Below, piece by piece: positions 35,729-44,081 of a stretch of DNA of 64,000 nt. The notes under the pieces are model-generated. The model was not told the origin of the DNA. It searched no databases and worked only from the letters and a program-made list of their open reading frames with translations. Source of the stretch: Streptomyces guryensis (GTDB lineage: Bacteria > Actinomycetota > Actinomycetes > Streptomycetales > Streptomycetaceae); NCBI RefSeq assembly GCF_021261325.1, contig NZ_JAJSBI010000015.1, forward strand, positions 124,001 to 188,000, read 5' to 3'. A program made the translations under genes and the position numbers. Each line of letters opens with the position of its first letter. Within the stretch, counting starts at the first letter, position 1.

Positions 35729-36031
35729 GATCTCTCATTTCTCAGTGTTCGGCTTGTCAGAGTTGAGGGAGGTCGCATCCGCAGCCGGGGAAACCCGCCG
35801 GGTCCGTTGCCGGGCCTGGTGGGCAGCCGCTCCCCTGGTCTGGGCACATATGTGCAGCACGCGAGTGGCCCACCGACCGGTCTCGCCGTGCGACGAGTGG
35901 TGGTGGGCTGCCCGCGACACCATTCGAACGGTGCGCGACGCTCCTGGAATCCGGTCCGAGGACCGGGCTCCGGCTGACCGTCCCGTTCTGACTGCACGGG
36001 ACACAGCACTCCGTGGGATTCTACAGGTCGC
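35729..36031. other. Non-coding rpsD leader region
   Basis: This 303-bp stretch between rarA and rpsD has no credible gene. On the minus strand it is rich in possible RNA structure. A perfect 7-bp hairpin CCGGTCCGAGGACCGG lies at 35951-35966, and complementary GGTGGGC/GCCCACC segments occur around 35810-35915. Stand-alone rpsD genes are often controlled by S4 binding to their leader, so a regulatory fold is plausible but not demonstrated. Confidence 0.45.
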
Positions 36032-37387
36032 TCAGGACCGCTTACGACCGAGGTGCTGTCTGGTCCATTCGACCGCGTCCGCGTACCGCGCCTCAGCTCC
36101 GTGCCTGGTCGGGCTGTAGTACTCACGGTCCTTGAGGGCGTCCGGGGCGTACTGCTGCTCGGCGATGCCCTCCGGCAGGTCGTGCGGGTACACGTACCCC
36201 TGTGCGTGCCCGAGCTTGGCTGCGCCCTTGTAGTGCCCGTCGCGCAGGTGCGGGGGCACCGGACCCGCCAGTCCCTTGCGTACGTCCTCCATGGCGGCGC
36301 CGATCGCCGTGGTCGCGGCGTTCGACTTCGGGGCCAGGGCGAGGGCGATGGTGGCGTGGCTGAGGGTGAGGGCGGCCTCGGGGAAGCCGATCATGGCAAC
36401 GGCCTGGGCTGCGGCGACCGCGATCGGCAGGGCGTTCGGGTCGGCCAGGCCGATGTCCTCGCTGGCGGAGATCATCAGCCGGCGGGCGATGAAGCGGGGG
36501 TCCTCGCCCGCCTCGATCATGCGGGCCAGGTAGTGCAGGGCGGCGTCGACGTCGGAGCCGCGGATGGACTTGATGAGGGCGCTGGCGACGTCGTAGTGCT
36601 GGTCGCCGTCGCGGTCGTACTTCACCGCCGCCCGGTCGACCGTCTCCTCCAGGGTCGTCAGGGAGATCTCCGGCTCGCCCTTGTCGAGGGCGGCTCCTGC
36701 GGCCGCCTCCAGCGCGGTCAGGGCGCGGCGGGCGTCGCCGCCGGCGATGCGCAGGAGGTGGTCCTCGGTGTCCTCGGGGAGGGTGACGGCGTCCTTGAGA
36801 CCGCGCTCGTCGCTCAGCGCCCGCTTGAGCAGCCCCCGGAGGTCGTCGTCGGTGAGCGGTTCGAGGGTCAGGAGGAGGGAGCGGGACAGGAGTGGGGAGA
36901 TCACCGAGAAGTACGGGTTCTCCGTCGTCGCCGCGATCAGCGTCACCCAGCGGTTCTCGACCGCCGGGAGGAGGGAGTCCTGCTGGGCCTTGCTGAAGCG
37001 GTGGATCTCGTCGAGGAAGAGGACGGTCTCCTTGCCGAAGCCGCCCGTGGCCCGGCGGGCGCCGTCGATGACCGCGCGGACCTCCTTGACGCCGGCCGTG
37101 ATCGCCGAGAGCTCGACGAAACGCTTGTTGGTGGCCTTGGAGACCACGTACGCGAGGGTCGTCTTGCCGGTGCCGGGCGGGCCCCAGAGGATCACCGAGG
37201 ACGGGCCGGCGGGGCCGCCCGCACCCTCGCCGACAAGGCGGCGCAGCGGCGAACCGGGCTTCAGCAGGTGCTGCTGGCCCACCACCTCGTCGAGGGTGCG
37301 CGGGCGCATCCGCACCGCCAGGGGACTGCCGGTCGGGTCCTTCTCCTGGCGTTCTTCTGCGGCTGCGGTGAACAGGTCGGGCTCCAC
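36032..37387 (-). CDS. rarA: Replication-associated recombination AAA+ ATPase RarA/MgsA
   Basis: RarA is a clamp-loader-like ATPase that acts at stalled forks. The 451-residue protein has a short N-tail (MEPDLFTAAAEER) and RPRTLDEVVGQQHLL. Walker A is WGPPGTGKTTLA (about 68-79) and Walker B VLFLDEIHRFSKAQQD. Sensor 1 is IAATTENPYFSV, the Arg finger is in SPLLSRSLLLTL, and sensor 2 is GDARRALTALE. The C-terminal tetramerisation domain contains DVASALIKSIRGSDVDAALHYLARMIE. GTG at 37387. The same position beside rpsD is typical for streptomycetes. Confidence 0.96.
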   Translation of the reverse strand: MEPDLFTAAAEERQEKDPTGSPLAVRMRPRTLDEVVGQQHLLKPGSPLRRLVGEGAGGPAGPSSVILWGPPGTGKTTLAYVVSKATNKRFVELSAITAGVKEVRAVIDGARRATGGFGKETVLFLDEIHRFSKAQQDSLLPAVENRWVTLIAATTENPYFSVISPLLSRSLLLTLEPLTDDDLRGLLKRALSDERGLKDAVTLPEDTEDHLLRIAGGDARRALTALEAAAGAALDKGEPEISLTTLEETVDRAAVKYDRDGDQHYDVASALIKSIRGSDVDAALHYLARMIEAGEDPRFIARRLMISASEDIGLADPNALPIAVAAAQAVAMIGFPEAALTLSHATIALALAPKSNAATTAIGAAMEDVRKGLAGPVPPHLRDGHYKGAAKLGHAQGYVYPHDLPEGIAEQQYAPDALKDREYYSPTRHGAEARYADAVEWTRQHLGRKRS

Positions 37388-37460
37388 GTCCGAAACCCTA
37401 ATTCACGGCACTGACAATCCCCTCAGGCGCTGGGAAGCCGGGCCGGCGTAGCCGGGGGGC

Positions 37461-38123
37461 TCAGCTGGTCCAGAAGTCCCACCAGCGGGTCAGCACCAGC
37501 ATGCCGATGATGCCGACGTGCAGCACCGGCAGGACCCAGGTGAACTCGCCGAAGAAGCTCTTCAGCGGGCGCGGGGCGGGCAGGAAGTTGTTGCGGATGT
37601 TGAACGAGGTCACGTACCAGAACATGGTGATCGTCGCGACCCAGGCCAGGGAGCACCACAGGCACAGCGCGTTGATGCGGTACAGCGACTGGAACTGCAG
37701 CCAGGTGCAGAAGGCGACACCGAAGAGCGTGCCGAAGTTGAAGGTGAGCCAGTACCAGCGCGGGAAGCGGGCACGGGCCAGCAGGCTCATGCCGACGCAG
37801 ATGACGATGCCGTAGCAGACCAGGCCCAGCATCGGGTTCGGGAAACCGAAGACGGCGGCCTGCTTGGACTCCATCACGCTGCCGCAGGAGACGACCGGGT
37901 TGAGGCTGCAGCCGGGGGTGAAGGTCTTTCCTTCGACCTTGGCCTCGAGCAGCTTGAACTTGTCGATCGTGATGACCCAGGCCGCGAGCAGACCGGCAGC
38001 GCCCGTGATGATCAGCAGAAGGGCGAACGCCCGGCTGCCGCCCACTGTGCGTGGTCCCGCGGAGTCGTGCTCCGGAGCGGGCTCGGGCTCGGTGGAGACG
38101 TCTTTGACTGTGGTCTTGCTCAT
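37461..38123 (-). CDS. Vitamin K epoxide reductase (VKOR) family membrane oxidoreductase
   Basis: Bacterial VKOR proteins re-oxidise a DsbA-like thiol oxidase using membrane quinones, so they support disulfide formation outside the cell. The 220-residue protein has an acidic N-tail (1-30) and about five membrane helices. The loop pair is Cys72/Cys80 (GCSLNPVVSCGSV), and the quinone-side active pair is Cys154/Cys157 (NALCLWCSLAW). No thioredoxin domain is fused, unlike some bacterial homologues. ATG at 38123 is preferred to the longer frame. It is divergent from the ABC cassette with 146 bp between. Confidence 0.93.
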   Translation of the reverse strand: MSKTTVKDVSTEPEPAPEHDSAGPRTVGGSRAFALLLIITGAAGLLAAWVITIDKFKLLEAKVEGKTFTPGCSLNPVVSCGSVMESKQAAVFGFPNPMLGLVCYGIVICVGMSLLARARFPRWYWLTFNFGTLFGVAFCTWLQFQSLYRINALCLWCSLAWVATITMFWYVTSFNIRNNFLPAPRPLKSFFGEFTWVLPVLHVGIIGMLVLTRWWDFWTS

Positions 38124-38194
38124 CACGCCGATTCCGTCTGCTTGAGAGTTGGACCTTCTTCGGGCAGGGGCCATTGTGCCGTACTAAGGCCACT

Positions 38195-38254
38195 GTCCAC
38201 CGTTCGGTGGACATAAGGAAGTACGCACGGTCGCCCCGGAACGTTCGGTTCCGG
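38195..38254. promoter_or_regulatory. Twin inverted repeats upstream of the ABC/two-component cassette
   Basis: Repeat one is GTCCACCGTTCGGTGGAC (38195-38212) and repeat two is CCGGAACGTTCGGTTCCGG (38236-38254). Both are dyads sharing the core CGTTCGGT, at 38201 and 38242, exactly 41 bp apart, close to four helical turns. They lie between the divergent VKOR and ABC genes, 16-75 bases before the ABC start. This looks like a paired operator, possibly for the response regulator encoded in the same cassette. Confidence 0.6.
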
Positions 38255-38269
38255 ACGAGGCTGAACGGC

Positions 38270-39136
38270 ATGACAGCACACGCGAACGAATTCGCGGTGG
38301 ACGTACGGGGGCTGCGCAAGCAGTACGGGGACGTGACCGCGGTGGACGGCATCGATCTGGGCATTCGCCGTGGCGAGGTGTTCGGCCTGCTGGGACCCAA
38401 CGGAGCAGGCAAAAGCACCACGGTGGAGATCCTCCAGGGCAACCGCACGCGGGACGCGGGCGAGGTGTCGGTGCTCGGCTCGGACCCGGCGACCGGCACG
38501 CGCGCGTGGCGGTCACGTGTCGGAATCGTCTGGCAGGACGAATCGGCGCCCGCCGAGTTGACGGTCCGCGAGACCGTACGGCACTTCGCCCGCTACTACC
38601 CGAGGCCGCGCGACCCGGAGGAGGTGATCGGCCTGGTGGGCCTCGGGGCGAAGGCGGGCAGCCGGATCAAGGCGCTCTCGGGGGGCCAGCGCCGTCGCCT
38701 CGACGTCGCCCTGGGGGTGATCGGCGACCCCGAGCTGCTGCTCCTGGACGAACCGACGACCGGATTCGACCCGGCGGCCCGGCGGCAGTTCTGGGACCTG
38801 ATCCGGCTACTGGCCGACGAGGGCACGACCATTGTGCTGACCACGCACTACCTGGAGGAGGCGGAGGCGCTCGCCGACCGGCTCGCCGTCGTGGCCAAGG
38901 GCCGGGTCATCGCCGAGGGCGAGCCGGCCGCCCTGCGGGAGCGATACGGCACGGAAGCCACCGTCGAGTGGACCGAGCCCGACGGAGTCACACGCACCGA
39001 GCGCACGGACACCCCGACCAGGACGGTCGCCGACCTCATGCACCGCTTCGACGGTGAGATCCCGGGCCTGCGGGTGGCCCGCCCCACCCTGGAGGACGTC
39101 TACCTCCGGCTGACCGGACAGGAGGACGCACGATGA
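38270..39136 (+). CDS. ABC exporter ATP-binding protein (drug/antibiotic type)
   Basis: This 288-residue nucleotide-binding subunit probably pairs with the permease that follows. It has Walker A GPNGAGKST (42-50), the Q-loop in VGIVWQDES, the signature ALSGGQRRRLDVALG, Walker B LLLLDEPTTGFDP and the switch His in VLTTHYLEEAEALADR. The C-terminal 70 residues (VEWTEPDGVTRTERTDTPT) are the accessory domain common in DrrA-like exporters. ATG at 38270 follows GACGAGG. It is the first gene of a four-gene cassette in which every junction is a 4-base overlap. The substrate is unknown. Confidence 0.93.
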   Translation: MTAHANEFAVDVRGLRKQYGDVTAVDGIDLGIRRGEVFGLLGPNGAGKSTTVEILQGNRTRDAGEVSVLGSDPATGTRAWRSRVGIVWQDESAPAELTVRETVRHFARYYPRPRDPEEVIGLVGLGAKAGSRIKALSGGQRRRLDVALGVIGDPELLLLDEPTTGFDPAARRQFWDLIRLLADEGTTIVLTTHYLEEAEALADRLAVVAKGRVIAEGEPAALRERYGTEATVEWTEPDGVTRTERTDTPTRTVADLMHRFDGEIPGLRVARPTLEDVYLRLTGQEDAR

Positions 39137-39978
39137 CGTCGACCGCCGTACGGACCAGGGCCGAGGCGCCCGCCCAGCGGCTGCCGGGAGCCTGGGGGCT
39201 GGGCCTGCGGCGCGGCGCGCTGGAGATCAAGCAGTTCTTCCGGCAGCGCGACCAGGTGGTGTTCACGTTCGCGTTCCCGGTCGTGTTCCTCTTCCTGTTC
39301 GCGTCGATCTTCCGCGACGCCGTCCACGGCTCCGGCGTCACCGCCTCCCAGCTGTACGTCCCGGCGATGATGGCCTCCGGGATCATGTCGACCAGCTTCC
39401 AGTCGCTGGGCATCTCGATCGCGGTCGAACGGGACGAGAAGGTGCTGCGCCGGCTGCGCGGCACTCCGATGCCTCCGTCCGCGTACTTCCTGGGCAAGAT
39501 CTGGCTGGTTCTGTTCACCGGTGTGGTGGAGACGGCGATCCTCCTCCTCGTCGGCACCACCCTGTACGGCGTCGACCTGCCGTCGGACGCGTCCCGGTGG
39601 TTCGACTTCGCCTGGATCTTCGTCCTGGGGCTGACCGGGTGCGCGCTGCTCGGCATCGCGATCAGCTCGGTGCCCAAGTCGGCGAAGAGCGCCAGCTCCG
39701 TGGTCGTACTCCCCTTCCTGGTCCTGCAGTTCATCTCCGGGGTGTACATCTCCATCAACACCATCCCGGACTGGATGCTGAACATCGGTGCCCTGTTCCC
39801 GCTGAAGTGGCTGTGCCAGGGTCTTCGGGGTGTGTTCCTGCCGGATTCCGCGCGGGTCCTGGAGCAGGCCGGGAGCTGGGAGTTCGGGAAGGTGGCGCTG
39901 GTGCTGGCCGCCTGGTGCGTCGGAGGACTGGTGCTGTGTCTGCTGACCTTCCGGTGGAAGAACCGGCGCGACGGATGA
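39133..39978 (+). CDS. ABC-2 type exporter permease
   Basis: This 281-residue integral membrane protein has six membrane helices. The first is at about 45-65 (FTFAFPVVFLFLFASIF) and the last near 250-270 (VALVLAAWCVGGLVLCLLTF). It carries the ABC-2 permease region IMSTSFQSLGISIAVERDEKVLRRLRGTP and the motif FPLKWLCQGLRGVFLP near the C-terminal helices. Its ATG overlaps the ATPase stop by four bases, so the two are translationally coupled and likely form a homodimeric-permease exporter. The substrate cannot be read from sequence; lipids, peptides or drugs are all possible. Confidence 0.93.
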   Translation: MTSTAVRTRAEAPAQRLPGAWGLGLRRGALEIKQFFRQRDQVVFTFAFPVVFLFLFASIFRDAVHGSGVTASQLYVPAMMASGIMSTSFQSLGISIAVERDEKVLRRLRGTPMPPSAYFLGKIWLVLFTGVVETAILLLVGTTLYGVDLPSDASRWFDFAWIFVLGLTGCALLGIAISSVPKSAKSASSVVVLPFLVLQFISGVYISINTIPDWMLNIGALFPLKWLCQGLRGVFLPDSARVLEQAGSWEFGKVALVLAAWCVGGLVLCLLTFRWKNRRDG

Positions 39979-41174
39979 ACCGTCCAGGTGCGGCCCGGGG
40001 CGAGCACGCCTGGGACCGGACGATCCGGCTCTGGGACGCGTACTTCGCGGTCGCTTGGGCGGCCACCCTCGCCTTCGTGCTCAACGCGGCCCACCCGGAC
40101 TCGCCGGTCCGGGTGGCCGCTGCGGCCCTGCTGGTCCCCCTCGTGCCCTGGTACGTGGCAGTGGGGCGCCCGCTGCTCCAGGAGGACCCACCGGACCAGG
40201 GACAGGCACTGCGCTATCTCGCCGGCGCCATGGCGCTGTTCCTGCCCTCGGCCGTGCTGGTGGGCGAGACGCGGCTGATGGCCTTCGCGCTGATCCCGCA
40301 GTGCTTCATGACGCTGCACACGCGGTGGTCCCTGGTGGCCGTCACCGTGATCAACCTGGTGCCGGTCGCGGGCTGGGCACTGCTGTGGCGGCCCAGCGGG
40401 GAGGACCTGTTCGGCAACCTCCTCTTCTCCGTGGTCACCCTCGTCTTCTCCCTGGTGATCGGCAGCTGGACCATCCGCATCATCGAACAGAGCATGGAAC
40501 GGGCCGAGTTGATCGCCGAACTCGACGCCAGCCGCCACGAGATCTCCCGGCTCTCGGCCGCACACGGCGCCCTGGCCGAGCGCGAGCGCATGGCCCGCGA
40601 GATCCACGACACCCTCGCCCAGGGCTTCACCAGCGTGCTGATGCTGATCCAGGCCGTGGAGGCCGAACTCGACGACGACGTCCCGCAGGCCCGCCGCCAT
40701 CTGGCGCTGATGGACGAGACGGCCCGGCAGAACCTCGCCGAGGCCCGCGCCCTGGTCGCCGGGGCCGCGCCCGCCGACCTGAACGGCACCTCCCTCCCCG
40801 ACGCACTGCGCCGCCTCGCCGCCCGCCACCAGGCGACGCTGGAGGTGAAGGGCCCGGTGCGCCCGCTGCCCGCCGCTCCCGAGGTGGTGGCCCTGCGCTC
40901 CTGCCAGGAGGCGCTGGCCAACGCCCGTAAGCATGCGGGGAGTTCGGCGGCGGTGGGCATCGCGCTGGCGTACTCCGACGACGCGCTCACCGTGTCCGTA
41001 CGGGACGACGGCTGCGGCTTCGACGCCGGCACCCCCTGCGAGGGCTATGGTCTGGCGGGGCTGCGCGCCCGGGCCGGCGAGGTCGGCGGAACAGCGCAGA
41101 TCCGCAGCACACGGGGCGCCGGCACGACGGTGACGGTCAGCCTGCCCGTATCTCCTCTGAGGAGCCCCTCGTGA
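39975..41174 (+). CDS. Two-component sensor histidine kinase (NarL-partner, HPK7 type)
   Basis: This 399-residue membrane kinase has about five to six N-terminal membrane helices (20-165) with very short outside loops, so it likely senses within the membrane, like other intramembrane sensing kinases next to ABC exporters. The dimerisation box has the phospho-acceptor His211 in REIHDTLAQGFTSVL. The ATP-binding domain shows the N-box EALANARKHA, the G1 box DDGCGFD and a GYGLAGLRARA motif. ATG at 39975 overlaps the permease stop by four bases, and the response regulator GTG overlaps its own stop. It probably reports transporter or substrate status. Confidence 0.94.
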   Translation: MNRPGAARGEHAWDRTIRLWDAYFAVAWAATLAFVLNAAHPDSPVRVAAAALLVPLVPWYVAVGRPLLQEDPPDQGQALRYLAGAMALFLPSAVLVGETRLMAFALIPQCFMTLHTRWSLVAVTVINLVPVAGWALLWRPSGEDLFGNLLFSVVTLVFSLVIGSWTIRIIEQSMERAELIAELDASRHEISRLSAAHGALAERERMAREIHDTLAQGFTSVLMLIQAVEAELDDDVPQARRHLALMDETARQNLAEARALVAGAAPADLNGTSLPDALRRLAARHQATLEVKGPVRPLPAAPEVVALRSCQEALANARKHAGSSAAVGIALAYSDDALTVSVRDDGCGFDAGTPCEGYGLAGLRARAGEVGGTAQIRSTRGAGTTVTVSLPVSPLRSPS

Positions 41175-41794
41175 TCCGCATCGTCCTGGCCGACGACCAC
41201 CCCGTCGTACGGGAGGGCCTACGCGCGATGCTCAGCGCCGAGCCGGACCTGGAGGTCGTCGCCGATGCGGCGAGCGGACCCCGGGCGGAGGCCCTCGCGG
41301 CCGAACTCCGGCCCGACATCGTGCTGATGGATCTGCGGATGCCGGGCGGCGGGGGCGTCGACTCGATCGTGCGGATGAGCGAGGCGGGGCTGCCCTGCCG
41401 GGTGATCGTGCTGACGACGTACGAGGCGGACCGGGACATCCTGCGGGCCGTGGAGGCCGGGGCGGCGGGCTACCTGCTCAAGGACATGCCGCGGGTGGAA
41501 CTGGCGGAGGCTGTGCGGGCCGCGGCGCGGGGCGAGACCGTGCTGGCGCCGTCGGTGGCGGCCCGGCTGGTCGACCGACTGCGCACCAGGCCGGAGCGGC
41601 CCCGGCTGTCGGAGCGGGAGACCACGGTGCTGCGGCTGGTGGCGGAGGGCTGTACGAACGCGGAGATCGGGCGGCGTCTGTTCATCGGCGAGTCGACGGT
41701 GAAGACCCATCTCCTGCGGATCTTCGGCAAGCTGGGGGTGGACGACCGGACGGCGGCGGTGACCTGCGCGATGCGGTTCGGTTTGCTTGACTGA
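41171..41794 (+). CDS. NarL/FixJ-family response regulator
   Basis: This 207-residue DNA-binding regulator is the partner of the preceding kinase. The receiver domain has Asp8/Asp9, the phospho-acceptor Asp54 in DIVLMDLRMPG, Thr in VIVLTTYE and Lys in GYLLKDMPR. The C-terminal LuxR-type helix-turn-helix (about 145-200) reads LSEREATVLRLVAEGCTN-like (here LSERETTVLRLVAEG), then IGRRLFIGESTVKTHL. GTG at 41171 overlaps the kinase stop by four bases. A natural target is the twin repeat upstream of the cassette; that is inference. Transcription ends in a large inverted repeat after 41794. Confidence 0.95.
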   Translation: MIRIVLADDHPVVREGLRAMLSAEPDLEVVADAASGPRAEALAAELRPDIVLMDLRMPGGGGVDSIVRMSEAGLPCRVIVLTTYEADRDILRAVEAGAAGYLLKDMPRVELAEAVRAAARGETVLAPSVAARLVDRLRTRPERPRLSERETTVLRLVAEGCTNAEIGRRLFIGESTVKTHLLRIFGKLGVDDRTAAVTCAMRFGLLD

Positions 41795-41809
41795 GCCCGT
41801 CCGGGGCCA

Positions 41810-41909
41810 GCCCCCGGACCCCCGCTCCTCGAACGCCGGAGGGGCTGATTTTTCAGCCCTCCGGCGTTCGAGGACGAGGCCGTTCAGGCCGAAGCGGGGG
41901 TCTGGGGGC
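41810..41909. repeat. Long imperfect inverted repeat, Streptomyces intergenic type, probable bidirectional terminator
   Basis: The inner arms CCTCGAACGCCGGA(G)GGGCTGA (41827-41848) and TCAGCCCTCCGGCGTTCGAGG (41853-41873) pair over 21 bp with one bulged G and a T-rich loop. The outer arms GCCCCCGGACCCCCGC (41810-41825) and GCGGGGGTCTGGGGGC (41894-41909) pair with one mismatch. The motif with CGAACGCCGGAGGGGCTGA recurs between genes in Streptomyces genomes, from memory. It separates the convergent response regulator and hisS. Confidence 0.85.
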
Positions 41910-41926
41910 GGCAGCCCCCAGACCCC

Positions 41927-43189
41927 TCAACCCAGCCGGGCCTCCAGCTCCGCCACGATCTCGTTCACCCCGACCGCAGTCTGCTCGCCGGACTCCATGT
42001 CCTTGAGCTGGACGACACCCTCGGCGAGGTCGCGTTCCCCGGCGACGATCGTGTACCGGGCGCCGCTGCGGTTGGCGTTCTTCATGGCGCCCTTCAGGCC
42101 CTTGGCGCCGTAGGAGAAGTCGGTGGCGATGCCGAGCTTGCGCAGCTCGGTGACCTTCGCGAACAGGATCCGACGCGCCTCCTCGCCGAGCGGCACCGCG
42201 AACACGCTGGTCGTGGAGGGGAGTTCGAGTTCGACCCCCTCCGCCTCCAGGGCGAGGACCGTGCGGTCGACGCCCAACGCCCAACCGACGGACGGGAGGG
42301 CCGGACCGCCGATCATCTCCGACAGGCCGTCGTAGCGGCCGCCGCCGCCCACCGCGGATTGGGAACCCAGACCGTCGTGGACGAACTCGAACGTCGTACG
42401 GGTGTAGTAGTCCAGGCCGCGGACCAGCTTCGGGTCGTCCTCGAAAGCGACGCCCGCCGCCGTGATCAGCTCGCGGACCTCCTCGTGGTACGCCTTGCAG
42501 GCGTCGCAGAGGTAGTCACGCAGGAGGGGCGCATCGCCCAGCTGCTTCTGGACCGACTCGCGCTTGTCGTCCAGGACGCGCAGCGGGTTGATCTCGGAGC
42601 GGCGCAGGGTGTCCTCGTCGAGATCCAGACCGCGCAGGAAGTCCTGCAGCGCGGCCCGGTAGACGGGACGGCACTCCTTGTCGCCCAGGCTGTTCAGCAG
42701 GACGCGGAAGTTGCTCAGGCCCAGCGAGCGGTACGCCTGGTCGGCCAGGATGATCAACTCGGCGTCCAGCGCCGGGTCCTCCGCACCGATCGCCTCGGCG
42801 CCGACCTGCGAGAAGTGCCTGTAACGGCCCTTCTGCGGGCGCTCGTAGCGGTAGTAGGAGCCCGAGTACCAGAGCTTGACCGGCAGGTTGCCCAGCTTGT
42901 GCAGGTTGGCCTCGAGTGCCGCGCGCAGCACGGACGCCGTGCCCTCGGGGCGCAGGGCCAGACTGTCGCCGCCCTTGGTCTCGAAGGCGTACATCTCCTT
43001 GGTCACGATGTCGGTGGACTCCCCGACACCGCGCGCGAAGAGCTCGACGCTCTCGAAGCCGGGGGTCTCGATGTAGCCGTAACCGGAGTTGCGCAGCGGG
43101 GCGGCGATCGCCTCGCGCACCGCCAGGAACTTGGCGCTGTCCGGCGGGATCAGGTCGTAGGTGCCCTTGGGGGCCTTGAAGGTGCTCAC
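41927..43189 (-). CDS. hisS: Histidyl-tRNA synthetase
   Basis: The enzyme charges tRNA-His. The 420-residue class II synthetase shows FKAPKGTYDLIPPDSAKF at the N-terminus, LRPEGTASVLRAAL, and motif 2 with YYRYERPQKGRYRHFSQ. The histidine-binding LVRGLDYYTRTTFEF and motif 3 GWALGVDRTVLAL follow, with a C-terminal anticodon-binding domain from about 330. GTG at 43189 is chosen because VSTFKAPKG is the family start; the open frame to 43351 crosses into the hydrolase gene. It is 11 bases after the MBL hydrolase stop and likely co-transcribed with it. Confidence 0.97.
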   Translation of the reverse strand: MSTFKAPKGTYDLIPPDSAKFLAVREAIAAPLRNSGYGYIETPGFESVELFARGVGESTDIVTKEMYAFETKGGDSLALRPEGTASVLRAALEANLHKLGNLPVKLWYSGSYYRYERPQKGRYRHFSQVGAEAIGAEDPALDAELIILADQAYRSLGLSNFRVLLNSLGDKECRPVYRAALQDFLRGLDLDEDTLRRSEINPLRVLDDKRESVQKQLGDAPLLRDYLCDACKAYHEEVRELITAAGVAFEDDPKLVRGLDYYTRTTFEFVHDGLGSQSAVGGGGRYDGLSEMIGGPALPSVGWALGVDRTVLALEAEGVELELPSTTSVFAVPLGEEARRILFAKVTELRKLGIATDFSYGAKGLKGAMKNANRSGARYTIVAGERDLAEGVVQLKDMESGEQTAVGVNEIVAELEARLG

Positions 43190-43200
43190 GGAGAGTCTCG

Positions 43201-43914
43201 TCACATTCCTCGTCGGGGAGCGTCGACATCCGCTCCCTGGCCGGCGGCGGCCACCTGCCGCAGATACGGGTTGGTGGCGCGCTCCTGGCCGATGGTCGTC
43301 TGGGGGCCGTGGCCGGACAGCACCACGGTCGAGTCGTCGAGCGGCAGGCACACGCGGCCCAGCGAGTCGAGCATCTCGGCCATGTCACCGCCGGGCAGGT
43401 CGGTGCGTCCGATGGAGCCGGCGAAGAGCAGATCCCCGGAGAAGAACACGGAGGGGATCTCCGTGGTCTCGGGCATCCGGAAGGTCACCGACCCCTTGGT
43501 ATGGCCGGGCGCGTGCGCGACGGAGAACTCCAGGCCCGCGAGCGCCAGCTGCGCGCCGTCGGTCAGCTCCTTGACGTCGTCGGGCTCCCCCACGGTCAGC
43601 TCGCCCATCAGCGGCATGCCGATGGAACGGCCGAGCGCCTTCTCCGGGTCGGCCATCATGTAGCGGTCCTCGGGGTGGATCCAGGCCGGTACGTCGTGCG
43701 CGCCGCACACCGGGACGACCGAGGCCACATGGTCGATGTGGCCATGGGTGAGAACGACCGCGACGGGCTTGAGCCGATGCTTCCTCAGCGCTTCCTCGAC
43801 TCCCTGGGCGGCCTGATGGCCCGGGTCGATGATCACGCACTCCTCACCGGCGGCGGGGGCGACGAGATAACAGTTCGTCCCCCAGGCCCCGGCGGGGAAC
43901 CCGGCAATGAGCAC
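43201..43914 (-). CDS. MBL-fold hydrolase (glyoxalase II-like)
   Basis: This 237-residue metallo-beta-lactamase-fold protein has the dizinc motif THGHIDH (residues about 56-62), a further His in APGHTKGSVTF, Asp in FFSGDLLFAGSIGRTDL and a final His in SGHGPQTTIGQE. This pattern suits YcbL/glyoxalase II-type thioester hydrolases. Members next to hisS in actinobacteria are annotated that way, but the substrate is untested, and streptomycetes use mycothiol instead of glutathione. GTG at 43914 (VLIAGFPAGAWGTNCY). It is divergent from the cyclophilin gene, 167 bp apart. Confidence 0.9.
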   Translation of the reverse strand: MLIAGFPAGAWGTNCYLVAPAAGEECVIIDPGHQAAQGVEEALRKHRLKPVAVVLTHGHIDHVASVVPVCGAHDVPAWIHPEDRYMMADPEKALGRSIGMPLMGELTVGEPDDVKELTDGAQLALAGLEFSVAHAPGHTKGSVTFRMPETTEIPSVFFSGDLLFAGSIGRTDLPGGDMAEMLDSLGRVCLPLDDSTVVLSGHGPQTTIGQERATNPYLRQVAAAGQGADVDAPRRGM

Positions 43915-44081
43915 GATCGTCCTTCGTTGTGTCGATACGGGCGGCTGCTGCTGACCTCAGAGCCTACCGGCGCTGCCGATTCCTCAGCGAACCCATATAC
44001 GGTACGGGGCACACGCAGACGGTCGGCTCACAAGACACACGCGTACCGGTCCACGTACGAGACGCATGAGGAGAGAACCCG

